Below, piece by piece: positions 36,972-46,166 of a stretch of DNA of 53,933 bases. The notes beneath the pieces were generated by a model, which was given only the letters and a program-made list of their open reading frames with translations, made no database searches and was not told the DNA's origin. Made by a program: the position numbers and the translations under genes. Source of the stretch: an uncultured Bacteroidota bacterium. Lineage in GTDB: Bacteria > Bacteroidota > Bacteroidia > Flavobacteriales > Flavobacteriaceae. How positions within the stretch are numbered: the first letter of the stretch is position 1; every line of letters begins with the position of its first letter. The stretch spans positions 1 to 53,933 of the forward strand of contig CABZJM010000009.1 in assembly GCA_902526075.1 (NCBI GenBank), read 5' to 3'.

Positions 36972-37435
36972 TCATTAGACCAAACCATTTTTATATTAGC
37001 TCTTAAGTAAGGAGATTTCTTTTCCATTTTAGTTTCTTTGAATCCATAAGTTCTGTACAGGTGAATTGCATTATCCAGTTTTTTGTTTGAATAAAGAATA
37101 ATTGAACTGCAGTTGTTATTAGTAGAATATTCAATACATTTTTTTAATAATTTTTTTCCTATACCCTTATTTCTATATTCTGGCTTTACAGCCATTTTAG
37201 TTAATTCAAATACTAATTTGTTGTTTGTTGGCATTAGCGCTACAGTTCCAATTATATTTCCTTCGGATTCTGCAAAAAAGATTTTCCCACCATTATTTAT
37301 AATATATTTTTTGGAATTTGATAAAACCTCGTAGTCATAATCTTCGACTTGAAAAAAGTATTCCAACCATTCAATATTCAAATCGTAAAAGTCTTTTTCA
37401 AATTTATCTTGAAAGTTTATAATATTTATTTCCAT
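36968..37435 (-). CDS. GNAT-family N-acetyltransferase
   Basis: The 155-residue protein has the acetyl-CoA-binding motif A as KPEYRNKGIGKKLLKKC (R/Q-x-x-G-x-G), preceded by the beta strands VALMPTNNKLVFELTKMAV and followed by SIILYSNKKLDNAIHLYRTYGF (split by a turn). It transfers an acetyl group to an amine. The substrate, whether a small molecule or a protein N terminus, cannot be inferred from its neighbours. Confidence 0.85.
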   Translation of the reverse strand: MEINIINFQDKFEKDFYDLNIEWLEYFFQVEDYDYEVLSNSKKYIINNGGKIFFAESEGNIIGTVALMPTNNKLVFELTKMAVKPEYRNKGIGKKLLKKCIEYSTNNNCSSIILYSNKKLDNAIHLYRTYGFKETKMEKKSPYLRANIKMVWSND

Positions 37436-37488
37436 CTTATTTAATATTACTTAATATTAATATCTTTAGAAAAGATTACAAAGTTATA

Positions 37489-39183
37489 ATGAAAAAATTA
37501 GTTGAATGTGTGCCAAATATCTCTGAAGGAAATGATTTATCAGTTATAAACAAAATTGTTGAAACTGTAGAAAAATATCCAGGTATTAAATTATTGAACG
37601 TTGATCCAGGAAAAGCTACTAACAGAACTGTAATAACATTTGTTGGGGATGCTGATATTATTGTTGATGCAGCATTTAAGTTAATTTCCAAAGCTAAAGA
37701 GCTGATTGACATGCGAAAACACTTTGGCGAACACCCAAGAATGGGTGCTGTTGATGTTTGTCCATTAATACCAATTTCGGGCATATCAATGGAAGAGACA
37801 ATAGATTTAGCACATAAACTTTCACAAAGAGTAGGTGAGGAGTTGTCAATTCCTGTGTATTGTTATGAAAATGCAGCAAAGGAAAATAAAAGAAAAAATT
37901 TAGCTAATTGTAGAGCAGGCGAATATGAGGGGCTAGAAAATAAATTTAAAGACAGTTTATGGAAACCGGACTATGGACCATCTGAATTTAACGATGAAGT
38001 AAGAAAATCAGGTGCTACAGCCATTAGTGCCAGGGACTTTTTAGTAGCTTATAATGTTAATTTAAATACAACTTCAACAAGACGAGCAAATTCTGTTGCT
38101 TTTGATTTAAGAGAAGCTGGAAGGATTAAAAGAGAAGGAGGAAAGCTGACCGGAAAAACAATTACAGACAAAAAAGGTAACCCGAAAAGAAATCCAGGTT
38201 ATTTTAAGAATCTAAAAGGAATTGGTTGGTTTATTGAAGAATATGGAATTGCACAAATTTCCTATAACATTACAAATATAAATACCACACCCCTACATGA
38301 GGTTTTCGATAAAACTTGTGAAAGGGCTCAAATCAAAGGAATGAGAGTAACTGGTTCTGAATTGATAGGTCTAGTTCCAAAAAAAGTATTGATTGAAGCT
38401 GGGAAATATTTTTTGACTAAGCAAAAAAGATCAAATGCAATTCCGGATAGTGAGATAATTCATATTGCTGTTAAGTCACTTGGACTAGATGAACTAGCAC
38501 CATTTGAACCGAAGTCAAGGATTATTGAATACATGATAGACGAAAAAAATAGAAGCTTATCAAAAAAATCATTACTTAATTTTGCTAATGTTACTTCTAG
38601 TGAATCTCCAGCACCAGGGGGTGGTTCAATTTCAGCCTATTGTGGTGCTCTTGCTGCTTCTCTGGCTGTTATGGTTGCAAATTTATCAGCCCATAAAAGA
38701 GGTTGGGATGATAAATGGGAATTCTTTTCAAAGATTGGAGAGGAGGGTATGAAAATACAATCTCAACTAATTGATCTGGTTGATGAAGATACAGAAGCTT
38801 TTAATTCCATAATGAATGCTTATTCATTGCCAAAAGATAATGAAGAGGAAAAACAAATCAGAAATAATCATATTCAAAATGCTACAAAAAATGCAATTGA
38901 GGTTCCTTTTAAAATCATGGAGGCATCATTTAAATCAATTGATATTATCAAAAAAATGGCATTGAGGGGAAATCCTAATTCGATTACTGATGTTGGAGTT
39001 GCTATGCACTGTACGAAAGCTGCAATTAATGGGGGTTTTTTAAATGTTAGAATTAATTGTAAAGACCTTGATGATAAAGATTTTGTTGAGAAAATTATTT
39101 CTAAAGGAAATAAAATTCTTGAGAAAACGAATATAGAGGAAAATAAAATTTTAGCAATTGTGAACAAAGTTTTATCTAGTTAA
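37489..39183 (+). CDS. ftcD: Bifunctional glutamate formimidoyltransferase/formimidoyl-THF cyclodeaminase
   Basis: The 564-residue protein fuses two enzymes of histidine breakdown. The N-terminal formiminotransferase (about 1-330; VECVPNISEGND, NVDPGKATNRTV, FGEHPRMGAVDVCP) moves the formimino group from formiminoglutamate to tetrahydrofolate. The C-terminal cyclodeaminase (about 345-564; SPAPGGGSISAYCGAL) releases ammonia and makes methenyl-THF. It converges with hutI, whose enzyme makes the formiminoglutamate precursor, and the two genes overlap by eight bases. The bifunctional fusion resembles the animal enzyme and is common in Bacteroidota. Confidence 0.95.
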   Translation: MKKLVECVPNISEGNDLSVINKIVETVEKYPGIKLLNVDPGKATNRTVITFVGDADIIVDAAFKLISKAKELIDMRKHFGEHPRMGAVDVCPLIPISGISMEETIDLAHKLSQRVGEELSIPVYCYENAAKENKRKNLANCRAGEYEGLENKFKDSLWKPDYGPSEFNDEVRKSGATAISARDFLVAYNVNLNTTSTRRANSVAFDLREAGRIKREGGKLTGKTITDKKGNPKRNPGYFKNLKGIGWFIEEYGIAQISYNITNINTTPLHEVFDKTCERAQIKGMRVTGSELIGLVPKKVLIEAGKYFLTKQKRSNAIPDSEIIHIAVKSLGLDELAPFEPKSRIIEYMIDEKNRSLSKKSLLNFANVTSSESPAPGGGSISAYCGALAASLAVMVANLSAHKRGWDDKWEFFSKIGEEGMKIQSQLIDLVDEDTEAFNSIMNAYSLPKDNEEEKQIRNNHIQNATKNAIEVPFKIMEASFKSIDIIKKMALRGNPNSITDVGVAMHCTKAAINGGFLNVRINCKDLDDKDFVEKIISKGNKILEKTNIEENKILAIVNKVLSS

Positions 39184-40408
39184 ATTCTTCCCCCTTGATT
39201 AAGACTTTTTCGATTAAATTATCTCCAATATAGTAAGGTAAATCATCAATTGAATCTATTTTGTCAGTGATTAACAAGTTGGCAATTTTCCCTTTACTAA
39301 TCGATCCTGTTTTGTCTGAAACACCCATTGCATAAGCACCGTTAATAGTTGCAGCATTAATTGCTTGCTGTGTTGTCAACTTTAATTTATTACAAGCTAA
39401 CGATAGTATAAAATTCATATTTCCAGTTGGACAGGAACCTGGATTATAATCACTCGCTATTGCAAAAGAAATTCCATTAGATAATAAATCTCTTGCATTC
39501 GCATAATCGATTCCTAAAAAGAATGAGCAACCTGGTAATAACACAGGCATCGTTTTACTATTTTTTAGAGCATTTATATCATCTCGAGTCATAACTTCGA
39601 GATGGTCGACACTTAAAGCCCCATTATCAACACCAGCCCTGATACCACCAATTGAGTTGAATTGATTTGTGTGGATTTTTACTCGGATATCTAGTTGATT
39701 TGCCCTTTTACAAAGTAATTTTGTATCATCAGATGAAAAATAGTTTTGTTCACAAAAAATATCAACAAAGTCAACTAATTTTTTATCTACAAATTCTGGG
39801 AGCATTTTATCAATGACCAGATTAAAGTATTCCTCTTTTTTATAATTTTTTGGAACTGCATGAGCACCAAGGAATGTTGATTTTATTTCTATTGGTAAAG
39901 AGTTTTTTAGTCTATTGGTAACTTCAAGCATTTTTAATTCAGAATCATAACTTAACCCATATCCAGATTTAATTTCTAATGCCCCAGTTCCTTGACGAAT
40001 TAATGATTTAATCCTTTTTTTTGACTCTTGAAACAAATCTTCTAATGAAATAGATTTAATTTGATTGGACGATTTTAAGATTCCTCCCCCATTTTTTGCT
40101 ATATCTTCATAAGTAGCACCTTTTATTCTTTGCATATATTCATCCGACCTATTTCCTGTGAAGACAGAGTGTGAATGGGAATCGCACCAAGCAGGTAAAA
40201 CAATTTTATCTTTTGCATTTATTGTTTCAATATCCCCAAAATTTGGTATTTCTGACATTTTTCCATAGTCAGCAATAACACCATTTTTTACAAACAAGAA
40301 TGCATCTGAGATTGAGGGTAATTCATTCATTCTTTCTGGTTTCACAAACGAAATATCTTTACTTCTAACTTGCGTAAGTTGTTTTATGTTGATAATTAAT
40401 TTAGACAT
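39176..40408 (-). CDS. hutI: Imidazolonepropionase
   Basis: HutI hydrolyses imidazolone-5-propionate to N-formimino-L-glutamate, the third step of histidine degradation. The 410-residue amidohydrolase shows DSHSHSVFTG (metal-binding His pair), EIKSGYGLS, FLGAHAVP, the metal His in IHTNQF, and ASDYNPGSCPTGN (catalytic Asp). The start is the ATG at 40408 (MSKLIINIKQLTQ). The 11 extra codons from 40441 run into fumC. It follows fumC by ten bases, so both share the fumC promoter. Confidence 0.95.
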   Translation of the reverse strand: MSKLIINIKQLTQVRSKDISFVKPERMNELPSISDAFLFVKNGVIADYGKMSEIPNFGDIETINAKDKIVLPAWCDSHSHSVFTGNRSDEYMQRIKGATYEDIAKNGGGILKSSNQIKSISLEDLFQESKKRIKSLIRQGTGALEIKSGYGLSYDSELKMLEVTNRLKNSLPIEIKSTFLGAHAVPKNYKKEEYFNLVIDKMLPEFVDKKLVDFVDIFCEQNYFSSDDTKLLCKRANQLDIRVKIHTNQFNSIGGIRAGVDNGALSVDHLEVMTRDDINALKNSKTMPVLLPGCSFFLGIDYANARDLLSNGISFAIASDYNPGSCPTGNMNFILSLACNKLKLTTQQAINAATINGAYAMGVSDKTGSISKGKIANLLITDKIDSIDDLPYYIGDNLIEKVLIKGEEFN

Positions 40409-40418
40409 AAATTGTATA

Positions 40419-41801
40419 CTAGACCATACTTTTTGGATCAACTAACTGATCGTATTCTTCAGCAGTTAAGTATCCCGATTTAATTGCTTCCTCCTTAAGA
40501 GTTGTGCCATTTTTATATGCATTGTTAGCAATCTCAGCAGCTTTGTAATATCCAATTTTTGGATTTAATGCTGTTACTAGCATTAATGAATTATCTAATT
40601 TATCCTTGATAGACTTGAGGTTAGGAATTATCCCCTTAACGCAATTTGAATTAAAACTATTAACAGCATCTGCAATTAATTGTGATGAATTTATAAAATT
40701 ATAAATAATTACAGGCTTGAAAACATTAAGCTGAAAATGACCTTGGCTGGCTGAAAACGTAATTGTAGTATCATTTCCGACAACCTGACTACAAACCATT
40801 GACATTGCCTCACATTGGGTTGGATTAACTTTTCCAGGCATTATTGAGCTTCCTGGCTCATTGGCAGGTAAAATTATTTCACCAATTCCGCTTCTGGGTC
40901 CAGATGAAAGCATTCTAATATCATTCGAAATTTTATTTAGAGCAACAGCGATTTTTTTTAATGAACCATGACAATCAACGAATGAATCATTCGAAGACAA
41001 TGCCTCGAACTTATTTTCCGCTGACACAAAGGGGTAATTTGTTTCTTTAGCAATTATTTCAGCTACTTTTTGTGAATAACCTTTGGGTGCATTTAATCCA
41101 GTTCCAACTGCAGTGCCACCAAGGGCGATTTCCAAAATAAATTTCAGGGATTTTTTTAAGCTTATAATACCATTTTCAATTTGTTTGGAAAAGGCTGAAA
41201 ATTCTTGACCCAATGTAATAGGTGTGGCATCCATCATGTGAGTTCTGCCAATTTTTACAATATCTTTAAACTCTTCAGATTTTTTATCAAGAGATACCTT
41301 TAAATTTTCAATCGCTGGAATAGTATCCATCAAAATTATTTTATATGCAGCTAAGTGCATTGCTGTTGGAAAAGTATCATTTGATGATTGAGATTTATTT
41401 ACATCATCATTAGCTTTAACATATTTTTCATCATTTAAATCTTTTTCTAGTAGTTGTTGACATCTATTTGAAATAACCTCATTAACGTTCATATTTGTTT
41501 GAGTGCCCGATCCTGTTTGCCATACAACTAAAGGAAATTGGCCATCATGTTTTCCATCAACAATTTCATCACAAACAGTTGAAATCAGTTCCATTTTTTC
41601 TTTACTTAATATTCCACATGAATGATTAGTTATTGCAGCTGCCTTTTTAACAATTGCAATGGAGTGAATTACTTCGATTGGCATTGAAGCCTGTAGGCCA
41701 ATTTTGAAGTTATTTCTAGACCTTTCAGTTTGAGCACCCCAAAGTTTATCAGCGGGAACTTTAACATCGCCTAGAGTGTCTCTTTCAATTCTGTATTCCA
41801 T
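40419..41801 (-). CDS. fumC: Class II fumarate hydratase
   Basis: This TCA-cycle enzyme adds water to fumarate to give malate. The 460-residue protein starts at the ATG at 41801 ([16 protein letters not shown]). It shows [37 protein letters not shown], and the signature loop [15 protein letters not shown] with the catalytic Ser. It has no iron-sulfur motif, so it belongs to the oxygen-stable class. A good promoter lies just upstream. Co-transcription with hutI, in place of other TCA genes, is unusual. Confidence 0.96.
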   Translation of the reverse strand: MEYRIERDTLGDVKVPADKLWGAQTERSRNNFKIGLQASMPIEVIHSIAIVKKAAAITNHSCGILSKEKMELISTVCDEIVDGKHDGQFPLVVWQTGSGTQTNMNVNEVISNRCQQLLEKDLNDEKYVKANDDVNKSQSSNDTFPTAMHLAAYKIILMDTIPAIENLKVSLDKKSEEFKDIVKIGRTHMMDATPITLGQEFSAFSKQIENGIISLKKSLKFILEIALGGTAVGTGLNAPKGYSQKVAEIIAKETNYPFVSAENKFEALSSNDSFVDCHGSLKKIAVALNKISNDIRMLSSGPRSGIGEIILPANEPGSSIMPGKVNPTQCEAMSMVCSQVVGNDTTITFSASQGHFQLNVFKPVIIYNFINSSQLIADAVNSFNSNCVKGIIPNLKSIKDKLDNSLMLVTALNPKIGYYKAAEIANNAYKNGTTLKEEAIKSGYLTAEEYDQLVDPKSMV

Positions 41802-41818
41802 GGTTAGCAATTATTATA

Positions 41819-41851
41819 CAAATTTACACATTAAATACAACTAAACACAAA
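41819..41851 (-). promoter_or_regulatory. Bacteroidota-type promoter of fumC-hutI
   Basis: On the minus strand, TTTG (41851-41848), 21 bases and TAAATTTG (41826-41819) match the TTTG / TAnnTTTG consensus. Transcription would begin near 41812, about 11 bases before the fumC ATG at 41801. Confidence 0.7.
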
Positions 41852-41958
41852 ATGTATCATTATTGAACTTTTTTAATGAAAGAATGTTAAAAATTATTTT
41901 AATTTAATATTATCTATAAAGATTCTATGCTTTATATTTACATCAGTAATACTAAACT

Positions 41959-42123
41959 ATGTTTGAATTTGACCAATATTTAGGTTTTTTAGCATTTCTA
42001 ACTATTTTGACAATAGGTTTTTGGTTATTTTTTGTATTACTGCTATTTGTTATTCCTTATTGGGTTTTTGGTGCTTTAAAAGAGAGAATCGAAGAGTTTG
42101 TTGAAGAAAGAAAAAATAAATAA
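41959..42123 (+). CDS. 54-residue single-helix membrane protein
   Basis: A clean ATG-to-TAA frame of 54 codons encodes a short N terminus (MFEFDQYLGF), one long hydrophobic helix of about 27 residues, and a charged amphipathic tail (ALKERIEEFVEERKNK). The order of an aromatic-rich helix followed by an acidic/basic coiled tail is protein-like, not random. It ends four bases before the convergent TonB-type gene stop. The family was not recognised. It could be a small regulator or a subunit of a membrane complex. Confidence 0.55.
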   Translation: MFEFDQYLGFLAFLTILTIGFWLFFVLLLFVIPYWVFGALKERIEEFVEERKNK

Positions 42124-42127
42124 TAGT

Positions 42128-44566
42128 TTAAGAGCCAAAACCACCATCTTCGAACCTTGCATTTCTCATTTGTCTTCTATTTTGATTTTTCTTTTGGTTA
42201 AACCTGTAAGTAAAATTTAGTGTTGCAGATCTTTGACTCCATCTGAATTCAAAGTTATTGTAAAAGTTTTCATTGAACGTTTCGTTTCTCCATCCTCTTT
42301 GGTCCAATAAATCTTTAATATTCAAGGTTAATGTGGCTTTTTCTTTTAATAATTCTTTACTGAATGCCAAGTCTATTGAAAAATCACCATCACTTTTACT
42401 GACAGCAGTTTCATTAGGCCCTCTAACATTCATTCTTGTCTGCCAATCAATTTTCCCTGGTAAAGTTAGTTTGTTGTTAAGTCTAAAACTCCAACTAACA
42501 TTTTCGTTATCATAAACAATATCATTGTAAGTACCTTCAACTTTATTCTGAAACAAATTAAAGTTCGTATTGATGTTCCAATTTCTTCCCTTTCTGTATG
42601 AAAGGTTTAATTCAAATCCGATTCTTTCATTCGTGGACAAATTGATTGGCGTTCTTACAACGATAGGCACATTAACTCCATTTATTTCTGCATATTCACC
42701 CGTTTCTTCAATAATTGTGTTTATTGAATTGGTAGATTTTTGAAAGTAAGCTGATGTATTAACAGTAAATGAAGATTTATATCTCTTTATGTATCCAAAA
42801 TCAATATTATTTGAGTAAGTGGGATCTAAATATGGATTTCCCTGCCAAATTAGTATTGGACTTATTTTGGTTGGAAAAGGATTAACAAATCTTGACCAAG
42901 GTCTTCGTATTCTTCTATTATATCCAAAGGTTAAAGTTTCTTCCTCAGTTATCTCTAAACCAAAATTAAATGTAGGGAATAAGCCAATTTCATTAATTTC
43001 AGTGTAATCTTGAATGGTAAGCTGATTTACATTTTTCAGTGTATTCTCCACCCTCAAGCCAAGAAGAAAAGAATATTTGTTTTCAACTTTAACCCCATAC
43101 TGAGTGTATGCTGAACTGATTCTTTCTTTGTATTGAAATATGTTACTTTGGTCAAGATCTTCGACAAGTATATTGCCAACATTGTCAAAAACCTTGTAAT
43201 CAGTGATATCATCTTCACTTTCTACTCTAAATCCTGCTTCAAATTGACGGTTTTCTCCAATTGGTAAAACATAATCAGAACGAATGAAAAATGATTCAGA
43301 TTGAATATTTTCATCTACACTTTCATTTGCAACACCGTTTTCATCAATTAATGAATTCTCCCATTCTTTTGAATTTTCATATTGTAAATCAATAGTGATT
43401 AGTTGACCTTTATCATCTAATTTTTTTTCAAAATTTAAATTGTATTCTCGATTATTGTCAATATCATCCTCAAAATCATTTTGGGTTATTGTATTTAGAA
43501 TGTTAGAATTGGAGTCCAATTCTCTGATAGTATTTGATTCTAAATTATCTGAACCGTAGTTGTTGTAGAAAAATGAACCTAAAAGTGATGTATTATCCTC
43601 TATGTACCATTCAAAACCATTATTTATAAAATATCCGTTACTTGCCCTTTCTCTTATTCTATCTTCACTGAAAAAAGTACTAGGCTCTGAGCCGTTGAAA
43701 TATTCCGTAATACCACTTGAGCTTCCAGGTCTGATTCTGTCATATAGACTTGACGAATTAAAGAAATTAATTTTACCATTTCTATAATTTATGTTAGATG
43801 ATATAGAACTTGATTTGGGTTCACCGATATTGGCACTTAATGAACCATTTAATCCAAGTTTTTTGGACTTTCTTAGTATTATATTTATAATACCACCGCT
43901 TCCTTCAGCCTCATATCTTGCTGAAGGGGATGTAATAACCTCAACCTTTTCTATTGCATCAGCTGGTAATTCTTTTATGAATGATGAGTTAATACCAACT
44001 AATCTAGATGGTTTTCCGTTTATAAGGATTCTAGCAGCATCATTACCTCTTAAAAGTATATTTCCGTCAATATCAGTTGAAACAGACGGAATATTGTCTA
44101 GCACATCAGTTCCTGTACCACCTCTTACAGTTAAATCCTTACCGACTGTATATATTTTTTTATCCAATCGAATCTCAACAGTTGTTTCCTCTGCAATGAT
44201 TTCAACTTCACCAAGTGATGCATAATCTAGTTCTAGTTTTATTTTACCTAGATCTAAGTTGTTATCAAGTTCAACCTCATTCAAGGTTAAATTTTTAAAT
44301 GAAATATATTCAATTAAAATATTGTATTTTCCAGCTTTAGCAGGAATAGAAAATTTACCAAAATCATCGCTAATCCCTCCAGTAATAACATCATTATTTT
44401 CAGTATTTAATATTGTAATTGTAGCATATTCCAAAAGCTCGTCGTTGTCAAGACTGGAGATAACACCAGATATGATAAATTCTTTTGGTTGACTAAATTT
44501 ATATGATTGGGAAAAGTTTAGGTTAAAAGTTAGTACAATTATTACAGCAATTAGATGCTTTTTCAT
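42128..44566 (-). CDS. TonB-dependent receptor-type outer membrane beta-barrel protein
   Basis: The 812-residue protein has a signal peptide (ending NFSQS), an N-terminal carboxypeptidase-regulatory-like beta domain (about 30-115; GVISSLDNDELLEYATITI), and a plug domain (about 130-235; GGTGTDVLDNIPSVSTD, then IEKVEVITSPSARYEAEG). A long barrel follows, ending in FEDGGFGS after a basic stretch. The layout fits the outer-membrane-beta-barrel group of TonB-linked receptors in Bacteroidota that lack a SusD partner. The ligand is unknown, and no SusD gene or hydrolase is adjacent. Some members of this group act in siderophore or peptide uptake. Confidence 0.88.
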   Translation of the reverse strand: MKKHLIAVIIVLTFNLNFSQSYKFSQPKEFIISGVISSLDNDELLEYATITILNTENNDVITGGISDDFGKFSIPAKAGKYNILIEYISFKNLTLNEVELDNNLDLGKIKLELDYASLGEVEIIAEETTVEIRLDKKIYTVGKDLTVRGGTGTDVLDNIPSVSTDIDGNILLRGNDAARILINGKPSRLVGINSSFIKELPADAIEKVEVITSPSARYEAEGSGGIINIILRKSKKLGLNGSLSANIGEPKSSSISSNINYRNGKINFFNSSSLYDRIRPGSSSGITEYFNGSEPSTFFSEDRIRERASNGYFINNGFEWYIEDNTSLLGSFFYNNYGSDNLESNTIRELDSNSNILNTITQNDFEDDIDNNREYNLNFEKKLDDKGQLITIDLQYENSKEWENSLIDENGVANESVDENIQSESFFIRSDYVLPIGENRQFEAGFRVESEDDITDYKVFDNVGNILVEDLDQSNIFQYKERISSAYTQYGVKVENKYSFLLGLRVENTLKNVNQLTIQDYTEINEIGLFPTFNFGLEITEEETLTFGYNRRIRRPWSRFVNPFPTKISPILIWQGNPYLDPTYSNNIDFGYIKRYKSSFTVNTSAYFQKSTNSINTIIEETGEYAEINGVNVPIVVRTPINLSTNERIGFELNLSYRKGRNWNINTNFNLFQNKVEGTYNDIVYDNENVSWSFRLNNKLTLPGKIDWQTRMNVRGPNETAVSKSDGDFSIDLAFSKELLKEKATLTLNIKDLLDQRGWRNETFNENFYNNFEFRWSQRSATLNFTYRFNQKKNQNRRQMRNARFEDGGFGS

Positions 44567-44643
44567 AGTTTGTTTTTTGTCTTAAATACAAATTCATCAA
44601 AACATATGCCACTAAGGGATAATTATCATACATTAACGATTTG

Positions 44644-44982
44644 CTAGAGCATTATATCAATATTTTCTTTGGGTCTTCCAATTACGGCTCTATTTTTTGA
44701 TTCAATAATAGGTCTTTCCATCAATTTTGGTTCAGTGCAGAGAAGATTTATAATTTGACTTTCAGCAAGTATTTTTTCTTTAAATTTTTCTTTCCATATT
44801 TTTTCGTTTTTTCTGATTAATTCTAGTGCTGAAATATTCAATTTATTTAGTAATATTTTCATTTTATTTTCAGAGATTCCCTCTTGCATATATTCAACAA
44901 TTTCAAATAAAACATGTTTTTCGGTTAAATACTGAACCGCTTCTCTTGATTTTCTACATCTTGGGTTATGATAAATTTTCAT
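44644..44982 (-). CDS. ArsC-family (arsenate reductase-like, thioredoxin-fold) protein
   Basis: The 112-residue protein has the glutaredoxin-coupled ArsC fold: YHNPRCRKSREA with the nucleophilic Cys at about 9, LTEKHVLFEIVEY, a helical domain, and the late PKLMERPIIESKNRAVIGRP. In true arsenate reductases three Arg bind arsenate. The Arg of RPI and RAVIGRP are visible here. Many Spx/ArsC-like proteins beside housekeeping genes have no link to arsenic, and no arsenic genes are near. It follows prfB by five bases and is probably co-transcribed. Confidence 0.83.
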   Translation of the reverse strand: MKIYHNPRCRKSREAVQYLTEKHVLFEIVEYMQEGISENKMKILLNKLNISALELIRKNEKIWKEKFKEKILAESQIINLLCTEPKLMERPIIESKNRAVIGRPKENIDIML

Positions 44983-44987
44983 TTTTA

Positions 44988-46083
44988 TTAATTATTTTGA
45001 TTAGAATGAAACATTAAAAAAGATTTTAAAAATTCATTAAGATTTCCATCTAACACTGATTCAACATTTCCTGTCTCCATTCCAGTTCTTAAATCTTTAA
45101 TAAGTTTATAAGGGTGAAGAACATAATTTCTTATTTGACTTCCCCACTCAATTTTCTTCTTTTCAGACTCTATTTCAGATCTTTTTTCATTTTTCTTCTT
45201 TAATTCAATTTCATAAAGCTGAGATTTTAGCATTTGCATTGCCCTAATCTTATTGTCTAGTTGAGATCTGGTTTCAGAACATGTTATCTGAATTCCAGTA
45301 GGTTTATGAGTTAGTTGAACTTTGGTTTCGATTTTATTAACACTTTGTCCACCAGCACCACTAGATCTAGAAGTATTTATTTCAATATCAGACTGATTGA
45401 TTTCAATATTAATAGAATCATCAACTAGAGGATAGACATATACTGAAGCAAAACTAGTATGTCTTTTTGCATTGGAATCAAATGGGGATATTCTCACCAG
45501 CCTATGAACACCATTTTCGCCTTTAAGCCATCCGAATGCATATTCACCTTCGAATTTTAGAGTAACTGTTTTGATACCAGCTGATTCACCATCTTGTTCG
45601 TTTAATTTTGATACTTTAAAATCATTTTTTTCTCCAAACATCAAATACATTCTCATCAACATCTGAGCCCAATCACAACTTTCTGTACCACCAGCCCCTG
45701 CAGTTACCTGTAATACTGCGTCCATATTATCGGATTCATCAGATAACATAGTCTTAAACTCAAGTTCCTTTAGGAATTCTTCTGCTGAGTTATATTGATT
45801 TAATAATTCTTCATCGCTACATTCATCATTTTTATTAAATTCAAATAAAATTTCTAGATCAGAAATATTTTCACCTGATTTAGTAATATTATCAATCCAA
45901 TTTTTTAAAAATTTAATTTTTTTTAGAACTATTTGAGCTTTTGAGGAATTATCCCAAAAATCAGATTTGAGTGTTTTGTTCTCTTCAATTTCCAGAGAGG
46001 ATTTTTTATTGTCAAAGTCAAAGATACCCCCTTAACGCATCCAGGCGATTTCTAAGTGATTGTATTTGTTCTTGGGTTATCAC
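44988..46083 (-). CDS. prfB: Peptide chain release factor 2, programmed +1 frameshift
   Basis: RF2 ends translation at UAA and UGA. The full gene needs a +1 shift. A 21-codon frame from GTG at 46083 ([15 protein letters not shown]) ends at TGA (46018-46020) within AGGGGGTATCTTTGAC, the classical RF2 autoregulatory site with an internal Shine-Dalgarno-like AGGGGG three bases before CTT-TGA. Skipping T46020 gives GAC at 46019, and the frame then runs open to 44988, for a total of about 364 residues. Domain motifs include [11 protein letters not shown], the peptide-release loop [11 protein letters not shown], and [13 protein letters not shown] in place of the usual SPF-type block. Low RF2 favours the shift and restores its level. 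Confidence 0.95.
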
Positions 46084-46166
46084 GGGGTAAAATTAATACT
46101 AATTAAACAAGATGAGAATATTTTTATTAAAAATTTATATTGTGTAGATTTATAAAAATTTAAAAA

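Noticed and set aside
43791-44225. A 144-codon plus-strand frame inside the TonB-type gene
   Set aside because: It is antisense to a conserved beta-barrel gene, is mostly Ser, Pro, Ile and Leu, and matches no family; a shadow frame.
44644-44982. An arsenic-resistance locus
   Set aside because: Only a lone ArsC-like gene is present, beside prfB; no ArsR, ArsB/Acr3 or other arsenic gene is near.
44988-45749. A stand-alone 253-residue RF2 fragment
   Set aside because: The frame continues upstream without stops to 46019 and joins the short GTG frame through the classical RF2 frameshift site, so this is only part of prfB.
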